Below, piece after piece: positions 22,591 to 35,855 of a stretch of DNA of 64,000 nucleotides. The notes under the pieces are model-generated. The model saw nothing but the letters and a program-made list of their open reading frames with translations, was not told where the DNA came from and searched no databases. Numbering within the stretch: position 1 is the stretch's first letter; the number at the start of each line of letters is the position of its first letter. The DNA comes from Hemileia vastatrix (taxonomy: Eukaryota; Basidiomycota; Pucciniomycetes; Pucciniales; Zaghouaniaceae). The DNA is taken from positions 8,295,501 through 8,359,500 of the forward strand of contig JASXTE010000019.1 of assembly GCA_030280995.1 (NCBI GenBank), written 5' to 3'. Position numbers and translations under genes: made by a program.

Positions 22591-24092
22591 TGTCAGCCTG
22601 TGTATTCCCAGGAATGAGTAAAAAGTGCTTATAAGTTATGTTAACCACATGAACTATACAGGGGAACAATAATTGAGAGGACACAAACAGTATACATAAG
22701 TAAAATTATGATAATATTCAAAAGATGCCATTATAACACCTTATATACACGCATATATCCACCTTTTATAGGTCTTATGTACTTAATATTAAGTTGGAAT
22801 ATGTTAGGGTAATCTTAAGAACCTTAAGTATAAGGCTAAATAATTTTTAAGTACACTTAAAGCTGTTATATTCATTGTTTTACGCAAAAAACAAGAAATG
22901 CGCTTTATTTCACTTAAAAGTTGACTATATGCGCTATAAAATTGAGAATATCAAAATTGCGCTTTGACAGATCAATTGGGCTCATTTAGGACTATTGATT
23001 TGGCTATTTAAATGCATAAAAATAACACTTTTCAAAATTGGTGTTTTTTATGCTAGAAATGGCTTCTGTGTACTGGCCACATACTGCCTGCTTTTTTCCT
23101 GTGTGAATAGCTTCATTTTTAGCAAAGTTAGCTTTTTCACACTATAATTACCCCACATTCTATGCCCACTGTGGGGAAACACACTAAAATAGGCAACAGG
23201 CACTTATTTAGTGTCCTAGCTTAATTAATAATGCATTGACCTTGTTTATATGCACTAATTTCATTAATAACCTCACTCTTGGCGTCTTATTTCATCACCA
23301 CTCTTAAATTTGCCTAATTTTAGTCAAGGATTTACCCATGAAAGCGCCTTCCAATGACTGCATGTAGTTACCCCACATCTCACACTCTTTTTTGAGTTTT
23401 TGGGTGGTTTCTCAGTCAATATTGGTTATTTTGGGATGGGAATTTCACGTAGTATAATGTCAGGATTAGCCCCTCCATTTCTAAAGTAAATCCCCCTTAT
23501 TGTTAATCTTTTATTAACCTTAAAAAGTCTCCTTTAGTCTTTTACATTATTGTTTTATACGCATATACTCTCTTTTTGTCTTTTTCTTTAATTTTGATGG
23601 ATTTCCCTTATTATTACAGGATTTTGAAGGTTGTTACTTGTCTAACTATGTCATGGGTTACTAGGGACACTGATGGGAATGTCTATTAGTTGTTTTGAGG
23701 CGTAATTAACTGTGTATTGGATGGTACATCAAGGGAATCATTGGGGAACTGAGTGTGTATAAAAGGAGGAGGTTTTTTGGGTATTGTTTCTACATTTTTT
23801 ATCATTACAATTTAACCAATATAGCCAAATAAATTACAATACATATCAATTAGTACTTTTATTAGACTTTTGAATAGTATCTGAATTATTAAAATATATT
23901 TTTCTACCAACTAAAAAGATTGTAAGCCACATATAAAAATAGTGAGAATTATATTACTGAAGCCTTTATTCTGAATTATATTTTACTGTTTGTTGGATTT
24001 ATACTACAGTATTCATATAGGACCATTTAAATCTTCTAGAAAAATACTTATCAAGCTAGTTTCACGTCCTTTAAGTGGATCTTAGCCTGACA
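22591..24092 (+). repeat. 3' LTR of the Gypsy chromovirus
   Basis: It runs from TGTCAGCCTG to GCCTGACA and has exactly the length of the 5' LTR. The 150 bp before it contain T runs and GGGTGGCCGAG but no clear polypurine tract. Confidence 0.92.
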
Positions 24093-24663
24093 AAGGTTCT
24101 AATTTGGGATTAATGATAGGAAATCTTCTCATAGCTCTTGGAGCACTTAGTGTCTTAGGAGGAAGTGTAGATGGATTTGAAGCCATCCTGGATTGAAGAG
24201 AGGTAGTAGAAACATGTGGTGTGAAAGGTTCATGACCCAGATTTTTTGAATCTGTTAGGAGGTTGAGATAGGATGATGGAGTGAAGGTAGATTTATTGGT
24301 AGAAGTAGAAGTTTTTTTTGGTGTTGTAAAATGATGAGAAGTAGGGTTGGAGAAGGAGTGATAGCTAGAAGCAGGAATGGGGAAGGAGAAATATTTGAGG
24401 CCTGTAAAGTTTCTCTTCCTTTCAAAGCAAGTGGTGCAGGCTCTGTTGAAGGTGTGTCTTTTGGAGCTGAAGCTGAAAATAGATTCTTTATGATTGAAGG
24501 CACAGTAGTAGCCAGATTGATCTGGTGCAGCAACAAATTTGAATGGTGACATGGTGATAGTGGTTGTATTTTGGATGAAAATAGATGAAAAGATGAGGAG
24601 AAGGAGAAAGTGTATTGTTGTAAACTTTTTTCTCAAGGTTAACTTTAGGAATTTAGAGATCAA
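24082..24663 (-). pseudogene. Unknown frame truncated by the Gypsy LTR
   Basis: A 193-residue frame has a hydrophobic start (IHFLLLLIFSSIF), a possible internal start at MSPFKFVAAPDQSG, a Cys pair (CTTCFER) and a Ser/Thr/Pro-rich second half. Its last three codons and stop lie in the LTR, so the original C-terminus was cut off by the retrotransposon or lay across it. I do not recognise a family. It may be a host gene or part of an older element. Confidence 0.35.
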
Positions 24664-25289
24664 TGGAATTTCGGTCCTCTATGACCTTAAACTGGAAATT
24701 CAACATTTAAATTTATAACTTTCCACCAAGAATCTAAACTGTATAATCAGTATACATCATCTGATGACACAAGTGTTGGTTCATATTTCCTGATCTCAAA
24801 TCTGAATAAATGAAACTGAAATAACAGTCAAATAATCAGGCTCCTACCAGAAAAGCATCTATAATGGCCATACAAAAGTAAGCCTTAATCTCTAATCATG
24901 TTCTATTTTTCTGAAGGAAATGTATGTGTAAAGTTTTCCATATTATCTGATTTCAAAAAATTATTTCTAGAATCAAAAGTTCTAAATATCTTACAATAAT
25001 ACTCTGACTAAATATATATATATTAAAAACAGTAGCCATGTACTGGGAGCTCAAATGAGAAGTTGACTACCAATAATTTAAGTATTATTTACTAAGATCT
25101 TGTTTAATCAACCAAAAGTTTCAGCATTTATATTAGGTTTTTAGAAGTGGTGTAATTAACTTGGAAGTTACAGCTCACAAAATTTAAAAATGGCACTTTT
25201 AGATATAAAAATTAGGGAGTAATCTTTCTGTAAATCATGTGTGCTATCAAAGTCCTTGAAGTCACCACTAAAAGGAAAATTTAAAAAAC

Positions 25290-25405
25290 TTTCCCAGAGG
25301 AAAAAAGTGGAAACCAGGTGTTAAGTTCAGTTCACATACTGAATTGATTCAATCCAGTATGTGAACTAAACCCAATTCCTAGTTTCCACTTTTTCCCCTT
25401 GTGCT
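25290..25405. repeat. Foldback repeat of about 115 bp
   Basis: The left arm AAAAAAGTGGAAACCAGG ... TAGTTCACATACTG-like and the right arm CAGTATGTGAACTAAAC ... CTAGTTTCCACTTTTT are reverse complements with a few mismatches. It is probably a small MITE. The rest of 24664-25930 is AT-rich with no gene seen; part may be a degraded LTR of the minus-strand Ty3 element. Confidence 0.55.
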
Positions 25406-26269
25406 GAGAATAATTTATAAGTGGTAAATACTGATCTAAGTGTCAAAATGTCACCAAAAACAAAGGATTATTTGAGTACTATATCAAATTAACTGATGTA
25501 TTATCATAACTTAAAGCAATATATTTAATGTAAATAAGCTTTAATCATTGGAATTTTTTAAATAAATTAAAAACCTAGTTAAATATTAAAGTAGAAAAAT
25601 AATAGAAAAACTAAAAGCAAATAAAGGTGAGTACAACTCACAAGTCTACTACAAGATGATTGGATAAAAAATCAAATAACTTCTACTCATAATACAGAAC
25701 AAAACCATGTTTCTGAGAGAGTAAATAAAATAGAAGTGGGAAAAGGGAGAGTGGCACTAAAACATTCAGGATTACCACTTTCTTATTGGTTTGAAGCCAT
25801 AAATACAGCTGTTTATCTCCAAAATATGGCTCTTAGAAAAGCTAAAAGTTTAAGCTTACTGATTTAAATGTGGCCTGGAACCACTATTAAATACAGGCAT
25901 TATTTAATCCTTATTATTGATTTAAGCCTCAGTTCTTCTCATCCCCCCTAGGACAGAGCTGCAAGCTGATCAGCAGCTATCTTCTTCTTCAGTTCCACAC
26001 TGTTGACCCCTTCTAAAATATATAAGCCACCAAATGCCTTAGACTTCACTCTTTTAAGTTCAGTCTATATTTCTGAAAACATTCTTCTCCATTGACATTC
26101 CAGAATCCTATTATACACCAACATCATAGCTCCAGTCCTGAGTGGCTTCATAAGTGTATGAGAAAGCTTCTCATCTTAGTACCTGACTGACTGACCTCTA
26201 ATCTTCATTATCTTAGAGTAAGATTTCTCCAGGAACCCCTCTCCCTTCTTTAGCTGCATCATTCTAACC

Positions 26270-27000
26270 TAGATTGAATTCTCACTAGACAAAACTTCAT
26301 CCCAGTCAGCTCCCAGATATTATTCTACCTTTTATACCACTGGAAAAACCACTCTTTGATAAAAAATAAGTTCATAAGTTGAAAATTTTGTTGTCCTTTT
26401 AGCTGTGAATTTATCTGCAAAAATAAAACAAAGGCAGACAATGTATCCACTTCTCTGGACTGGAACCACACATCTTGACCAAATCATCTTTAATACCTTC
26501 ATGAACCCCTTATATCATTGCTTCAGCTTCAGGATAATAAGGAGTAGCTTCCCACACCTTTTACCCAACTTCTGAAGTGGCTTTCTTTAACTCTGCACAA
26601 AACTCTGCACCACAATTAATAGCCGCAAACTTCATTAAAACATCCCTGTACACCCACTTATTCTTCAAAAACTCTAGTACATTCTCAGCAGTAAAATTAA
26701 CAAGGGGGAATTACTTCACCCATTTAGAAAACTCATTCCTAACCACAATCAAGTACTTTTCCTTCATTATATGATGTGAATCACATCCAAACTAGCTTTT
26801 CCAAAGACTGTATTTTAACCAGTAGCATTTCCAGAAACCTTGAGCTTGAGGTAGGATTTCCTCTGAAACTCTTCACAGAACTGAACCCAATACTTTAGTT
26901 CAAACTTCATAACTGACCACCAAAATATGTCAAAACCTCTTCTACAAGTTTCAGAGATTCCAAAGTTTCCTAAATCCTAGTTGAGAGATTTAGTAACTAA
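26270..27000 (-). pseudogene. Integrase remnant of the second Ty3 element
   Basis: Minus-strand reading gives ATPYYPEAEAMI, the degraded form of the Ty3 integrase block TPYHPQ.NG.IE, then KDDLVKM, SPEKWIHCLP and RTTKFSTYELIFYQR, which match the usual region after the DDE core. Stops and frameshifts are frequent. Regions 27000-28070 on the same strand carry further degraded frames that I cannot assign. Confidence 0.5.
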
Positions 27001-28069
27001 TTCTTGAATCTTCATCTAGTAAAAAACATCCTAAAGGTTTGGGTTTCCTTTTTTCATCAATATTCTTCCAAAAAAAGAAAATCCTGGTGACTTCCTCTTC
27101 ATAGCCACCAATATGTCTTAGCAAAACACTCTTATCTTTTCAGATTTAACATATATTTAACTCCCAAATAATAAAACCCAGATTGGCCCCAAACTTCATC
27201 TTTTTCATCTTCTAGAATTATTTTCACAAGTACTTCTCTATCACCTGGATCACTGCCTGCTGAATGAGAAACTAAACACAGAGATTTTTTTTCCAAAAAT
27301 TGAATAATCAAAGAAAAATTTCCCAATTTTCTCACAAGAATGGTACACAGGGGGAAAAAATGATGAAATAGATGTATAGTTCAGTTTTGTGACTGTATTC
27401 CATTCCAAGGTGCATTTTTGTGACAAACCATTGAATGTCACCTTTTGAGCCCAACTTAGTTGTTGCCTTTGAAAGAGGATTAATGTGGTGTGGTTCAAGG
27501 AGGCTTGTAGTAGAAGAGAATAGGAGGTGCAAGAGGTTTAGGGTGAGGTGAAAAAGTTTAATAAGTGGGTGAGGAGGATGAGTGAGGGGTGAAAAAAAGA
27601 AAGTAATAGAGTTTTTGGATGATTCCATGAAAATGAGATTACATGAGCCAAGGAGATTCTAATGTCAGAAAAGAAAAATAAGAGGGATTCAAACAGGGTA
27701 ACTCCACAAATCAGACCCAGAATCATAACCTGAAGCCAAAAACTGAACTAGACATCTACTTCATGGATTTTTCTGCCTGTGGTAAAAGATAGAACTTTGA
27801 AACAAACTAGAGGTGTAAAAATGGGAATAGTCACATGTTATTCATGTTGCCACCACTTCAAGAATTCTCTTATCATTCAATTTTCCAACAAAAAATCCAT
27901 TAACCAGCTTTCCATAATTTCAAACCACTTCATTATTTTCATCAGTTAAATTTTCCATCTGGGAATCAGAATTTTTCAATTTTAACTCATCCCAGAGGTA
28001 TTCAGCTGTGAAATCCACAGAACCATTCAAACTTATGCCAACCACAGGTACATATTCATCAAACTCACC

Positions 28070-30640
28070 TTAATATATATTTTCATCAGTTTTTGGCTCC
28101 CTAGACAATAAATCTGGTATAGTGAACAATTTACTAGGCTTGTGAGCCATATCAAAATAAAAATTCTGAATGAAAGAAACCCACCTGGTTTTTGTAACAT
28201 TTTGAAGACTAGGAGTATTGATCATTTGAATCAATGACTTAGCATAAAGTTGATTCTTAAAATGCTGACTCAAAAGAACAGTTTGTATTTTCTTCAAAAT
28301 TGTTTCTACTCCAAAAAATTTCAACTTAGGCTAAGAATAAATAAAGTCCACCTCTGTAAGGAAAACAGATTCAAAATGAACTGGCTTGACATAGTCATCA
28401 ACATATTCCTGAGGCAAAATTGATACATCAAAGATATAACTTGAATGAATTTCTAAATAAATATTCCCAACCTGAGGGAAATAATCAAACTTGTGAAGAA
28501 AAATATCTTCACCAGCCACCTGTTTTAACTTAATGAAAGCCTCCTCACAATCTTCATCACACTCCCAATCACTGGGGGATAGTCTGTGTCAAATTTATGT
28601 TTTGGATGTCAATTTCCCACACACAAAATATGACACCAAGTCTCACAATATAATGTGGCATGGGGATCCACATCATGTCATGTTTTATTATGGGACTTGA
28701 TGTCTCCTAGTTGAATGAGACATGGAATCTCACATTATTTCACATGTTAGTGTGGTATATTGACACCCTAAATTGAAATGTGACACAGTTTTTCACACAC
28801 ACCCTAAGGGATCATGGAAAAACTGTGTCACATTTGTGTTTTGGGTGTCAATGTCCAACACACAAAACATGAAATGGGTATCTGCACTATGTCACATTTT
28901 ATTTTTGACCTCATTGACACCTGAAATGCAAATCTGACATGTTTTCCCCCTAGTGAATCAGCATACTTTCTGGTCAACTTTCTGAGAGGAGCAGCTAATA
29001 GAGAAAAATTCTTTACAAAAACCCTGACATGAACACAAACCCCTATGAAACCCCTGACTTCAATAGTATTTCTAGGCCTTGGAAATGAATGGATCTTATT
29101 TAATTTCTTTTTTTACATGATTTTCCCTTCTCAAAACACAAAATGAGCCAAAATATCCAGTCCTGGGACACAAAAACAAAATTTTGAACTGGAAACATTA
29201 AAGCTAACCTCTTTGATCCTAAATAAAATTCTTTCCAGAAGCACTGCATACTCCCAAATAAAACTCCTAATTCTATGATTCTCCCATAAAACCTCTCCAC
29301 CATAATCCATGTCTGGATTCTTATTTCCATCATCATCAATGAAAATAACAGAATACTCAGGAATTTTGTCCTGAACAATCTATTTCATCTGATATTGATA
29401 AACTGAAACAGAATTAGCCTCTCCTTGAGACAATCTAGTTAGCTTAAATTTCTTTAATGGAGTTTCAAAGGTTATAATTTTTTTTTGAATCCAGGTGAAG
29501 TTCCCTTTCACCATATCCATCCATAATATAATCTAAACCATAAAACACTCTTCCAGAATAAGCTTTAAAAAATCTTTCACACTCAGAGGCACACCATTAT
29601 CCTTGATAGTGACCCTATTCAACTCTCTGATATCATGAAAAACTCTGAAACTCTCATTCTTCTTTTTAACCCAGAACTCTAGGCTAGAATAGCTAGACCT
29701 TAACTTTTCATAAAGACTTGTCCTGATTTTTTCCCTTAAAAATTTTAAAATAAAAATTCTTGATAGCTGCCAGAATTGGTATTGGTTTGATCTGTAAAGG
29801 CTTATAACAGATGACTGGAATCAGGTAAGGCTCACCATAAGAGTGCTTCAAAACACCCCTCTCCTCTTCAAAAAATGAAATGGCCTTCATCCTTAGAACC
29901 ATCACCTGTCACAAAAACTTCTTCTCTTCATCAGAAAGCCAGTCCTCAGGGCCAAAATTAACAACACCCAACCTCTTCAAAGTAATTCTCTCAGTATCAA
30001 AAAAATCATGGAGATTTTTTACTTGCAGAGAGTCACAAAGATCTTTGTACAAAACTGGTCTTCTAAAAGGCACATTTAAACCCGAATGCAAAGGCTCATT
30101 GATAGGCCTAGACTTCACCACTACCTTCTTATACTTTCAATAATTGACCACTAGATCTTCAGTTTTGAGAGTATTTTATTCTTCTCCGTAAAAAAAATTA
30201 GGAGCCTTCTCATTTCTCAAATGTGTGGCCAAGGTATTTCTTTTTAAAGGAACAGAAAAAAACCTAGGGGTTCACAATTTGGAAGACTCAATTTTTAGCC
30301 CAATTTGCACGAATACATCACTTTTCCATCCAAAATCTTCTCTGAAGATCTCTTTACCATCAATCATCAATTTTTCTTGCTCACCAAAAAAACTTCTAGA
30401 AATATTGACCAAACCCCCTGGTAAATGTACATCATCACTAGGCTCAGATGAATCCTATAAGAGATTATTAATTTCATCTTCAGAGTGGTTCTGTTTGACA
30501 AAAACCAGCCCTACAGAAGCTAGAGAGTCATGCATTATATCCTCACGCTTGAGGGAAACCTCCTTGTAACTGGCTACAGACACTCAAGTTTCACCAACAA
30601 AACTACTAAACTCATCATCAATCTCATATTCTTTAAAAAA
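28070..30640 (-). pseudogene. RT/RNase H remnant of the second Ty3 element
   Basis: Minus-strand reading, with stops and the MITE at 28572-28955, gives: FFDTERITLKRLG and GPEDWLSDEE upstream; RT blocks EFWVKKKNESFRVFHDIREL, NRVTIKDNGVPL and an active site reading VIFIDDDGN; then RNase H-side MKFFGVETILKKIQ and ending SKLFTIPDLLSREP, the usual VPDALSR-type close. The pattern fits a Ty3 lineage common in basidiomycetes. Plus-strand frames over 29880-30569 are antisense shadows of it. Confidence 0.65.
28572..28955. mobile_element. MITE with about 40-bp inverted ends
   Basis: Left end ACTGGGGGATAGTCTGTGTC and right end (reverse complement) ACTAGGGGGAAAACATGTCA. AATCA lies at 28567-28571 and again at 28956-28960. 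The interior carries repeated TGTCACATTT/GACACC motifs, partly as an internal duplication. It interrupts the degraded Ty3 pol. Confidence 0.6.
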
Positions 30641-31771
30641 AATCATGATTTTCATTACTCAGAAAATTATTCTCCTAATTTTCTTCTGAATCTTAAATAA
30701 ATAAACCCTGAGATGGAGAACAAGACACTTTATAATTCAAAAATACTATTTTTATCTTGATTTCTCTCTATGCTGAATTTTTTTAATTTTATCTTGAAAT
30801 TTCATTTTAGCCTCTTTTGGTAGGTAGTTTTGAGAATATTGTGAGAAAAATGTTTCTGAATCTATTTTACAATTATTAATTTTTTTTTGATTTTTGAAGA
30901 ATCATTTAGAGCCCTTGAAATTAAAACAGGGACACACAATAGGGGGTGTCAGTTCTGGAAAATCTGCACTTACAAATCAGCACTTAAAATTTGCAAAAAA
31001 GTCACTTATTTCAAAAATGGGTGTCAGTTATGACCTCAAATCAGCACTTTTTTCCTGATTTTTTTTTCAAAGCCACATGTTGGCCACATTATCACATTTT
31101 TGTCCCTCTCATCCCTGTCACAAGTGACACCCAGACCTCTATCCTCTCATCAATCCTTGGCACACACTCCTCACTGAGATTTAAAACATTTTATTGCAAC
31201 ATCTTAAACAGGCATATTTTTTTCCTTCTTTTTTTATGTTTTCAACCTCTTAATCTCTTCTCTTGTAACATACCAGCTTCATAATTCCCCCCATAAAATC
31301 CAACACTCCAAAGGCAACTCATAAAAATGCTACATTACAAAGATCTTCCCATAATGCAATCCCCTCACTAGAGAAATCAAAGTCTGGACAGCTAGAAAGG
31401 GAAGATTATCTCTTCATCAACAACTTCCTCAAAATTAAATCAAAATATGATTCATGTTTTGGATGTGAGAAGTCCACCTTCATCAAAGGTCAATGGCTTC
31501 TTGTTGATGGCAAATGAAGTAAAAAGAAAAAAAGTGAGAATTAACATCAATCCTAAGCAAATGAAGAAGAGGTTAAAAATTTATCAATCAAAATATAAAA
31601 AGGCTCATTTTGCTTTCACTTCCACTGGCTTTGATATTGATTATGATGATTTGGAGATTGGAATTACAACTGTTTCCAAAAAGCTAAATTTCATGTGTCC
31701 TTTCTATGAGGAAATGGATAATCTTTTTGGTTCCCAAGTTGATGTCAACCCTTTGTTTAAACATAATAATA

Positions 31772-33053
31772 GGGGGTGTCAGTTCTGGCAAATTGGCACT
31801 TAACTTAAGTGCAGATTTCAAACCAAATCAGCACTTAAATTTTGAAAAGAAGTCACTTACTTCAAAAATGGGTGTCAGTTATGACCTCAAATCAGACCTT
31901 TTCTTGCTCACCTACTTCTCACCACACATTCCCCTTGTTAGTTTGTGCTTCATAGATCAAGTTCTCACTACTTGTTTTCCAATTGAAACATTGTTATCTG
32001 ACCAATGTTAAGTTTTTTTTACTTCTTTTTTTTCAGTATTTTTTCTTTTTCTCTTTTTCTTCTTGATCATTTAGGTATGTTTTTTGTTTTAATTTTGGTA
32101 AATTTTTCCACCTCTCATGCAACGACTCACACCACTGCCACCACCTCCCTGCTCACTACCACTGCCACAACCACCTCCTCCTCCTCACTCACTACCACCA
32201 CTGCCTCCTTGCTCACTACCACCACCTCAACCACCTTGCTCACTACCACTACTCCCACCACCATCACTCACACAGCCATCACCGGCTCACTCACCCCCTC
32301 AACCACCTCACCCACCACCACAACCAGCTTGCTCACCACTACAACCGCCTTTCTCACCACCAGATACAGCATTAAGAAAAAGAGAAATGATAATTTCACT
32401 ATACAACTGTGGAAAAAAGTGCACTAGCCTAATTTACTATCAAAAAATAATAATAATGTCCTTATAGTTAGGAAAATGGCTGTACATGATCTAAAATTGT
32501 AGCTAGGTGAGAGCAAATGAACTTCAGAAGTTTGTGATACTTCTAAAATCCTCTTTTTTGTAATTTGAAATATACTGAAATATTTGAGACATGAGAAAGC
32601 AAATTTGGTGACTTGCTCATTAGTGTTTTGTACATAAGGAGCAAGAAATTTCACTCCTTCATTTTTTATGCAGTTTGTTTTGGGTGTTTGGGATGTTTGG
32701 TTGCTTATAAATCAATCATGAGTGAGGGGAAAGGGCTGTTATGAAGAGAGGGATTGTAGTGAAAGATGGGAGTGAATTAATGAGCAGAGAGTAGTGAGAG
32801 GAAGAGGGGAATTGAAAGGGGAGGGGTGATAGGAGCTGCAAGTGGAGAATGTTACAAAAGAAAAGGAGAGGTAGTGGGAGGTGAGAGAGAGGGAGAGTAG
32901 TGAGAATTTTGAAACCAGAACTTTTGGTTGAGAAAGTGCGGATTTGAGTGAAATGAGTGACTTATTTCATTTTGAAATCCACCAGTGTTGGGGCTAGTGT
33001 GTTTTGGAAATCCGCACATAAATAAATGTGGATTTGCCAGAACTGACACCTTC
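31772..33053 (+). mobile_element. Nested non-autonomous Harbinger relative, TSD TAATA
   Basis: Ends GGGGGTGTCAGTTCTGGCAA and (reverse complement) GAAGGTGTCAGTTCTGGCAA. TAATA stands directly outside both ends (31767-31771 and 33054-33058). About 150 bp at its right end match the right end of H2, so it is a deletion derivative or close cousin. It holds no transposase: a T-rich start, a CAC-rich minisatellite (32112-32360) and a G/A-rich half. Confidence 0.85.
32112..32360. repeat. CAC/CTCACTACCAC minisatellite
   Basis: Imperfect repeats of CTCACTACCAC(C/T)(A/G)CC fill this block. The Thr- and Pro-rich frames it opens are artefacts of the repeat. Confidence 0.8.
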
Positions 33054-34145
33054 TAATACTAAGTAAATAACATCTGGCTCTCAGCCATCCAATAATCCTC
33101 CCAACACACCTGTACTTCAACAAAATCAATCCCCTCCAGCTTCTATCCATAGTTCAGCTGAAGATGATCCCAACTATCAAGCAGAACAATTATTTTGGAG
33201 TAGATCTAAGTCCTCAGAGCCCCAAAATTTTAATTTATGTTTACTTTCTCTTTTTTCTTCAATTCTTTTCTAAATTGCTCATTATTTCTTTTCTAGTCTC
33301 CTCCTACTCAAACTCAAATTTCTAAAAATATTAACAATTCCAGCAATGACAATGCTGCTTTGAAAGCTGCTTTAGATGAACTTCCTGAACCCTCAGCTCA
33401 AAGTCTAAACTAAAGCTTTGGGCCTCAGCTTCAATGGACTTTAACCATCTTTTAAAACATGTTAATACTTCAACCATCTCTTTGTCCTCCCTTGACAATT
33501 ATTTTGAGAAAAAAGATATAAGTAATATTTGGTCATTATATATCTTTTTCAATAACATATTTATTTTTGTTCTATTCAATGTTATCACCAAAATCCTCTA
33601 TTACAAAAAATGCCCTTGACTTTGAGAAGATGAAGTTTGATCATATGCTAATAAAAGATCAATGGGCCTTAGATTTGGAGGAAAAAAAATTGCTTCAATA
33701 AAATTTTGAAAAGGCTTAATTTGAGGCAGAGGAGATGGAAAGAGCTCACCTTTGCTTGGAGAAAACAAAAGACCATGAATTTCAAAGAGAAATGGCAAGT
33801 TGTGAAGTGGAAAAACAAGATTGTTTTTAAACAAATAATTCATTACGGATTGTATAAAAAATGGCCAATCTTATGAGGACATTAAAAAATTACTTGAACT
33901 CTTTAATTGATTATTTGTTTATTTGGTTAATGTTTGGGGAATGACTCTAATAGTTACTTTTAATCTTATCAAAAATAGTTATATCATGAGATTCTGATAA
34001 CACCATTTGTCCTTACTGGAATCTAAAATATTGCACTTTTGGAATTCCAGATGGTAAAATAATACTGAAACCTGTGCAAAAAACCTCATTACCAACATAA
34101 TTTTATCACCTCACCACTAATTTACATTTCTAAATAGAGCTAAGT

Positions 34146-35659
34146 TGTCAGGCTAAGATCCACTTAAAGGATGTGAAACTAGCTTGATAAGTTTTTGTCT
34201 AGAAGATTTAAATGGTCCTATATGAATACTGTAGTATAAATCCAACAAACAGTAAAATATAATTCAGAATAAAGGCTTCAGTAATATAATTCTCACTATT
34301 TTTATATGTGGCTTACAATCTTTTTAGTTGGTAGAAAAATATATTTTAATAATTCAGATACTATTCAAAAGTCTTATAAAAGTACTAATTTATATTTATT
34401 GTAATTTATTTGGCTATATTGGTTAAATTGTAATGATAAAGAATGTAGAAACAAGGCTCAAAAAACCTCCTCCTTTTATACACACTGAGTTCCCCAATGA
34501 TTCCCTTGATGTACCATCCAATACACAGTTAATGACGCCTCAAAAAAACTAAAAGACATTCCCATAAACGTCCCTAGTAACCCATGACATAGTTAGACAA
34601 GTAACAACTGTCAAAATCCTGTAATAATAAGGGAAATCCATCAAAATTAAAGAAAAAGACAAAAAGAGGATATATGCGTATAAAACAATAATATAAAAGA
34701 CTAAAGGAGACTTTTTAAGGTTAATAATAGCTTAATAATAAGGGGGATTTACTGTAGAAATGGAGGAGCTAATTCTGACATTATACTACGTGAAATTCCC
34801 ATCCCAAAATAACCAATATTGACTGAGAAACCACCCAAAAACTCAAAAAAGAGCGTGAGATGTGGGGTAACTACATGCAGTCCTTGGCAGGCGCTTTCAT
34901 GGGTAAATCCTTGACTAAAATTAGGCGAATTTAAGCGTGGTGATAAAATAAGACGCCAAGAGTGAGGTTATTAATGAAATTAGTGCATATAAACAAGGTC
35001 AATGCATTATTAATTAAGCTAGGACACTAAATAAGTGCCTGTTGCCTATTTTAGTGTGTTTCCCCACAGTGGGCATAGAATGTGGGGTAATTATAGTGTG
35101 AAAAAGCTAACTTTGCTAAAAATGAAGCTATTCACACGGGAAAAAAGCAGGCAGTATGTGGCCAGTACACAGAAGCCATTTCTGGCATGAAAAACACCAA
35201 TTTTGAAAAGTGTTATTTTTATGCATTTAAATAGCCAAATCAATAGCCAAATCAATAGTCCTAAATGAGCCCAATTGATCTGTCAAAGCACAATTTTGAT
35301 ATTCTCAATTTTATAGCGCATATAGTCAACTTTTTAGTGAAATAAAGCACATTTCTTGTTTTTTCCGTAAAACAATAAATATAACAGCTTTAAGTGTACT
35401 TAAAAATTATGTGGCCTTATACTTAAGGCTCTTAAGACTACCCTAACATATTCAAACTTAATATTAAGTACATAAGACCTATAAAAGGTGGATATATGCG
35501 TGTATATAAGGTGTTATAATGGCATCTTTTGTATATTATCATAATTTTACTTATGTATACTGTTTGTTTCCTCTCAATTATTGCTCCCCTGTATAATTCA
35601 TGTGGTTAACATAACTAATAAGCACTTTTTACTCAGTCCTGGGAATATACAGGCTGACA
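34146..35659 (-). mobile_element. Solo LTR of the chromovirus family, TSD TAAGT
   Basis: This is the reverse complement of the 1,502-bp LTRs at 14467 and 22591, bounded by TGTCAGGCTAAG and CAGGCTGACA. TAAGT lies immediately before (34141-34145) and after (35660-35664). It is 12 bp longer because ATAGCCAAATCA is duplicated near 35231-35254. No internal sequence remains, as expected after LTR-LTR recombination. It is inserted in H2. Confidence 0.92.
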
Positions 35660-35689
35660 TAAGTCAACAAAATTCTATATCTGAATGGA

Positions 35690-35855
35690 AAATTTGGCAA
35701 TACCCTCCCCTGCATTTTATTGAAGCAAGGGGTGGGTATCACCAAATTTTTCTAAGTCATCAAGTTTCCATGTCAGATTTGAAAATTTGGCTATACCCTC
35801 CCATGAATTTTCTTGAAGTAAGGGGTGAAAATCACCAAAATTTAATATAATTCCA
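35690..35855. repeat. Non-coding tandem repeat, 2 units (H2)
   Basis: Two units share AAAATTTGGC(A/T)ATACCCTCCC, TTTATTGAAG/TTTCTTGAAG and AGGGGTG...ATCACCAAA. They resemble the units at 5940-6175 in H1 and occupy the same relative place, between the ends of the two convergent genes. Confidence 0.55.

Larger units (their letters stand above)
14467..24092 (+). mobile_element. Ty3/Gypsy chromovirus, full length, decayed
   Basis: Two 1,502-bp LTRs flank an internal region with a leader frame, gag and pol in the order protease, reverse transcriptase, RNase H, integrase, chromodomain. This order and the terminal chromodomain define a chromovirus. Two bases after the left LTR, TGGGGGTC could be the tRNA primer-binding site. 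Several in-frame stops interrupt gag and pol, and the RT active site is altered. The flanks do not show the usual 5-bp duplication (GTAAT against AAGGT). A solo LTR of the same family, with a clean duplication, lies at 34146-35659. Confidence 0.9.
31300..33908 (+). pseudogene. Harbinger accessory protein (H2), interrupted
   Basis: It is homologous to the H1 accessory gene: LKIKSKYDSCFG, then after a frameshift SSKVNGFLLMANE, KYKKAHFAFTSTGFDIDYDD and YEEMDNLFGSQVDVNPL. The frame is cut by the nested element at 31772, resumes after 33058 with a Pro/Ser/Gln-rich part, and ends in a charged coiled-coil segment (LDFEKMKFDHMLIKDQWALD, about 33610-33830). Stops occur in the last part. The DNA-binding role is inferred from the family position, not from a motif I can prove. 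Confidence 0.55.

Noticed and set aside
29880..30569. Plus-strand frames of 87 and 114 residues
   Set aside because: They are antisense to the degraded Ty3 pol on the minus strand, where homology is recognisable.
32005..32467. Thr-rich and Pro-rich overlapping frames
   Set aside because: Both come from the CAC minisatellite of the nested element; two frames open at once is a sign of repeat, not of coding.
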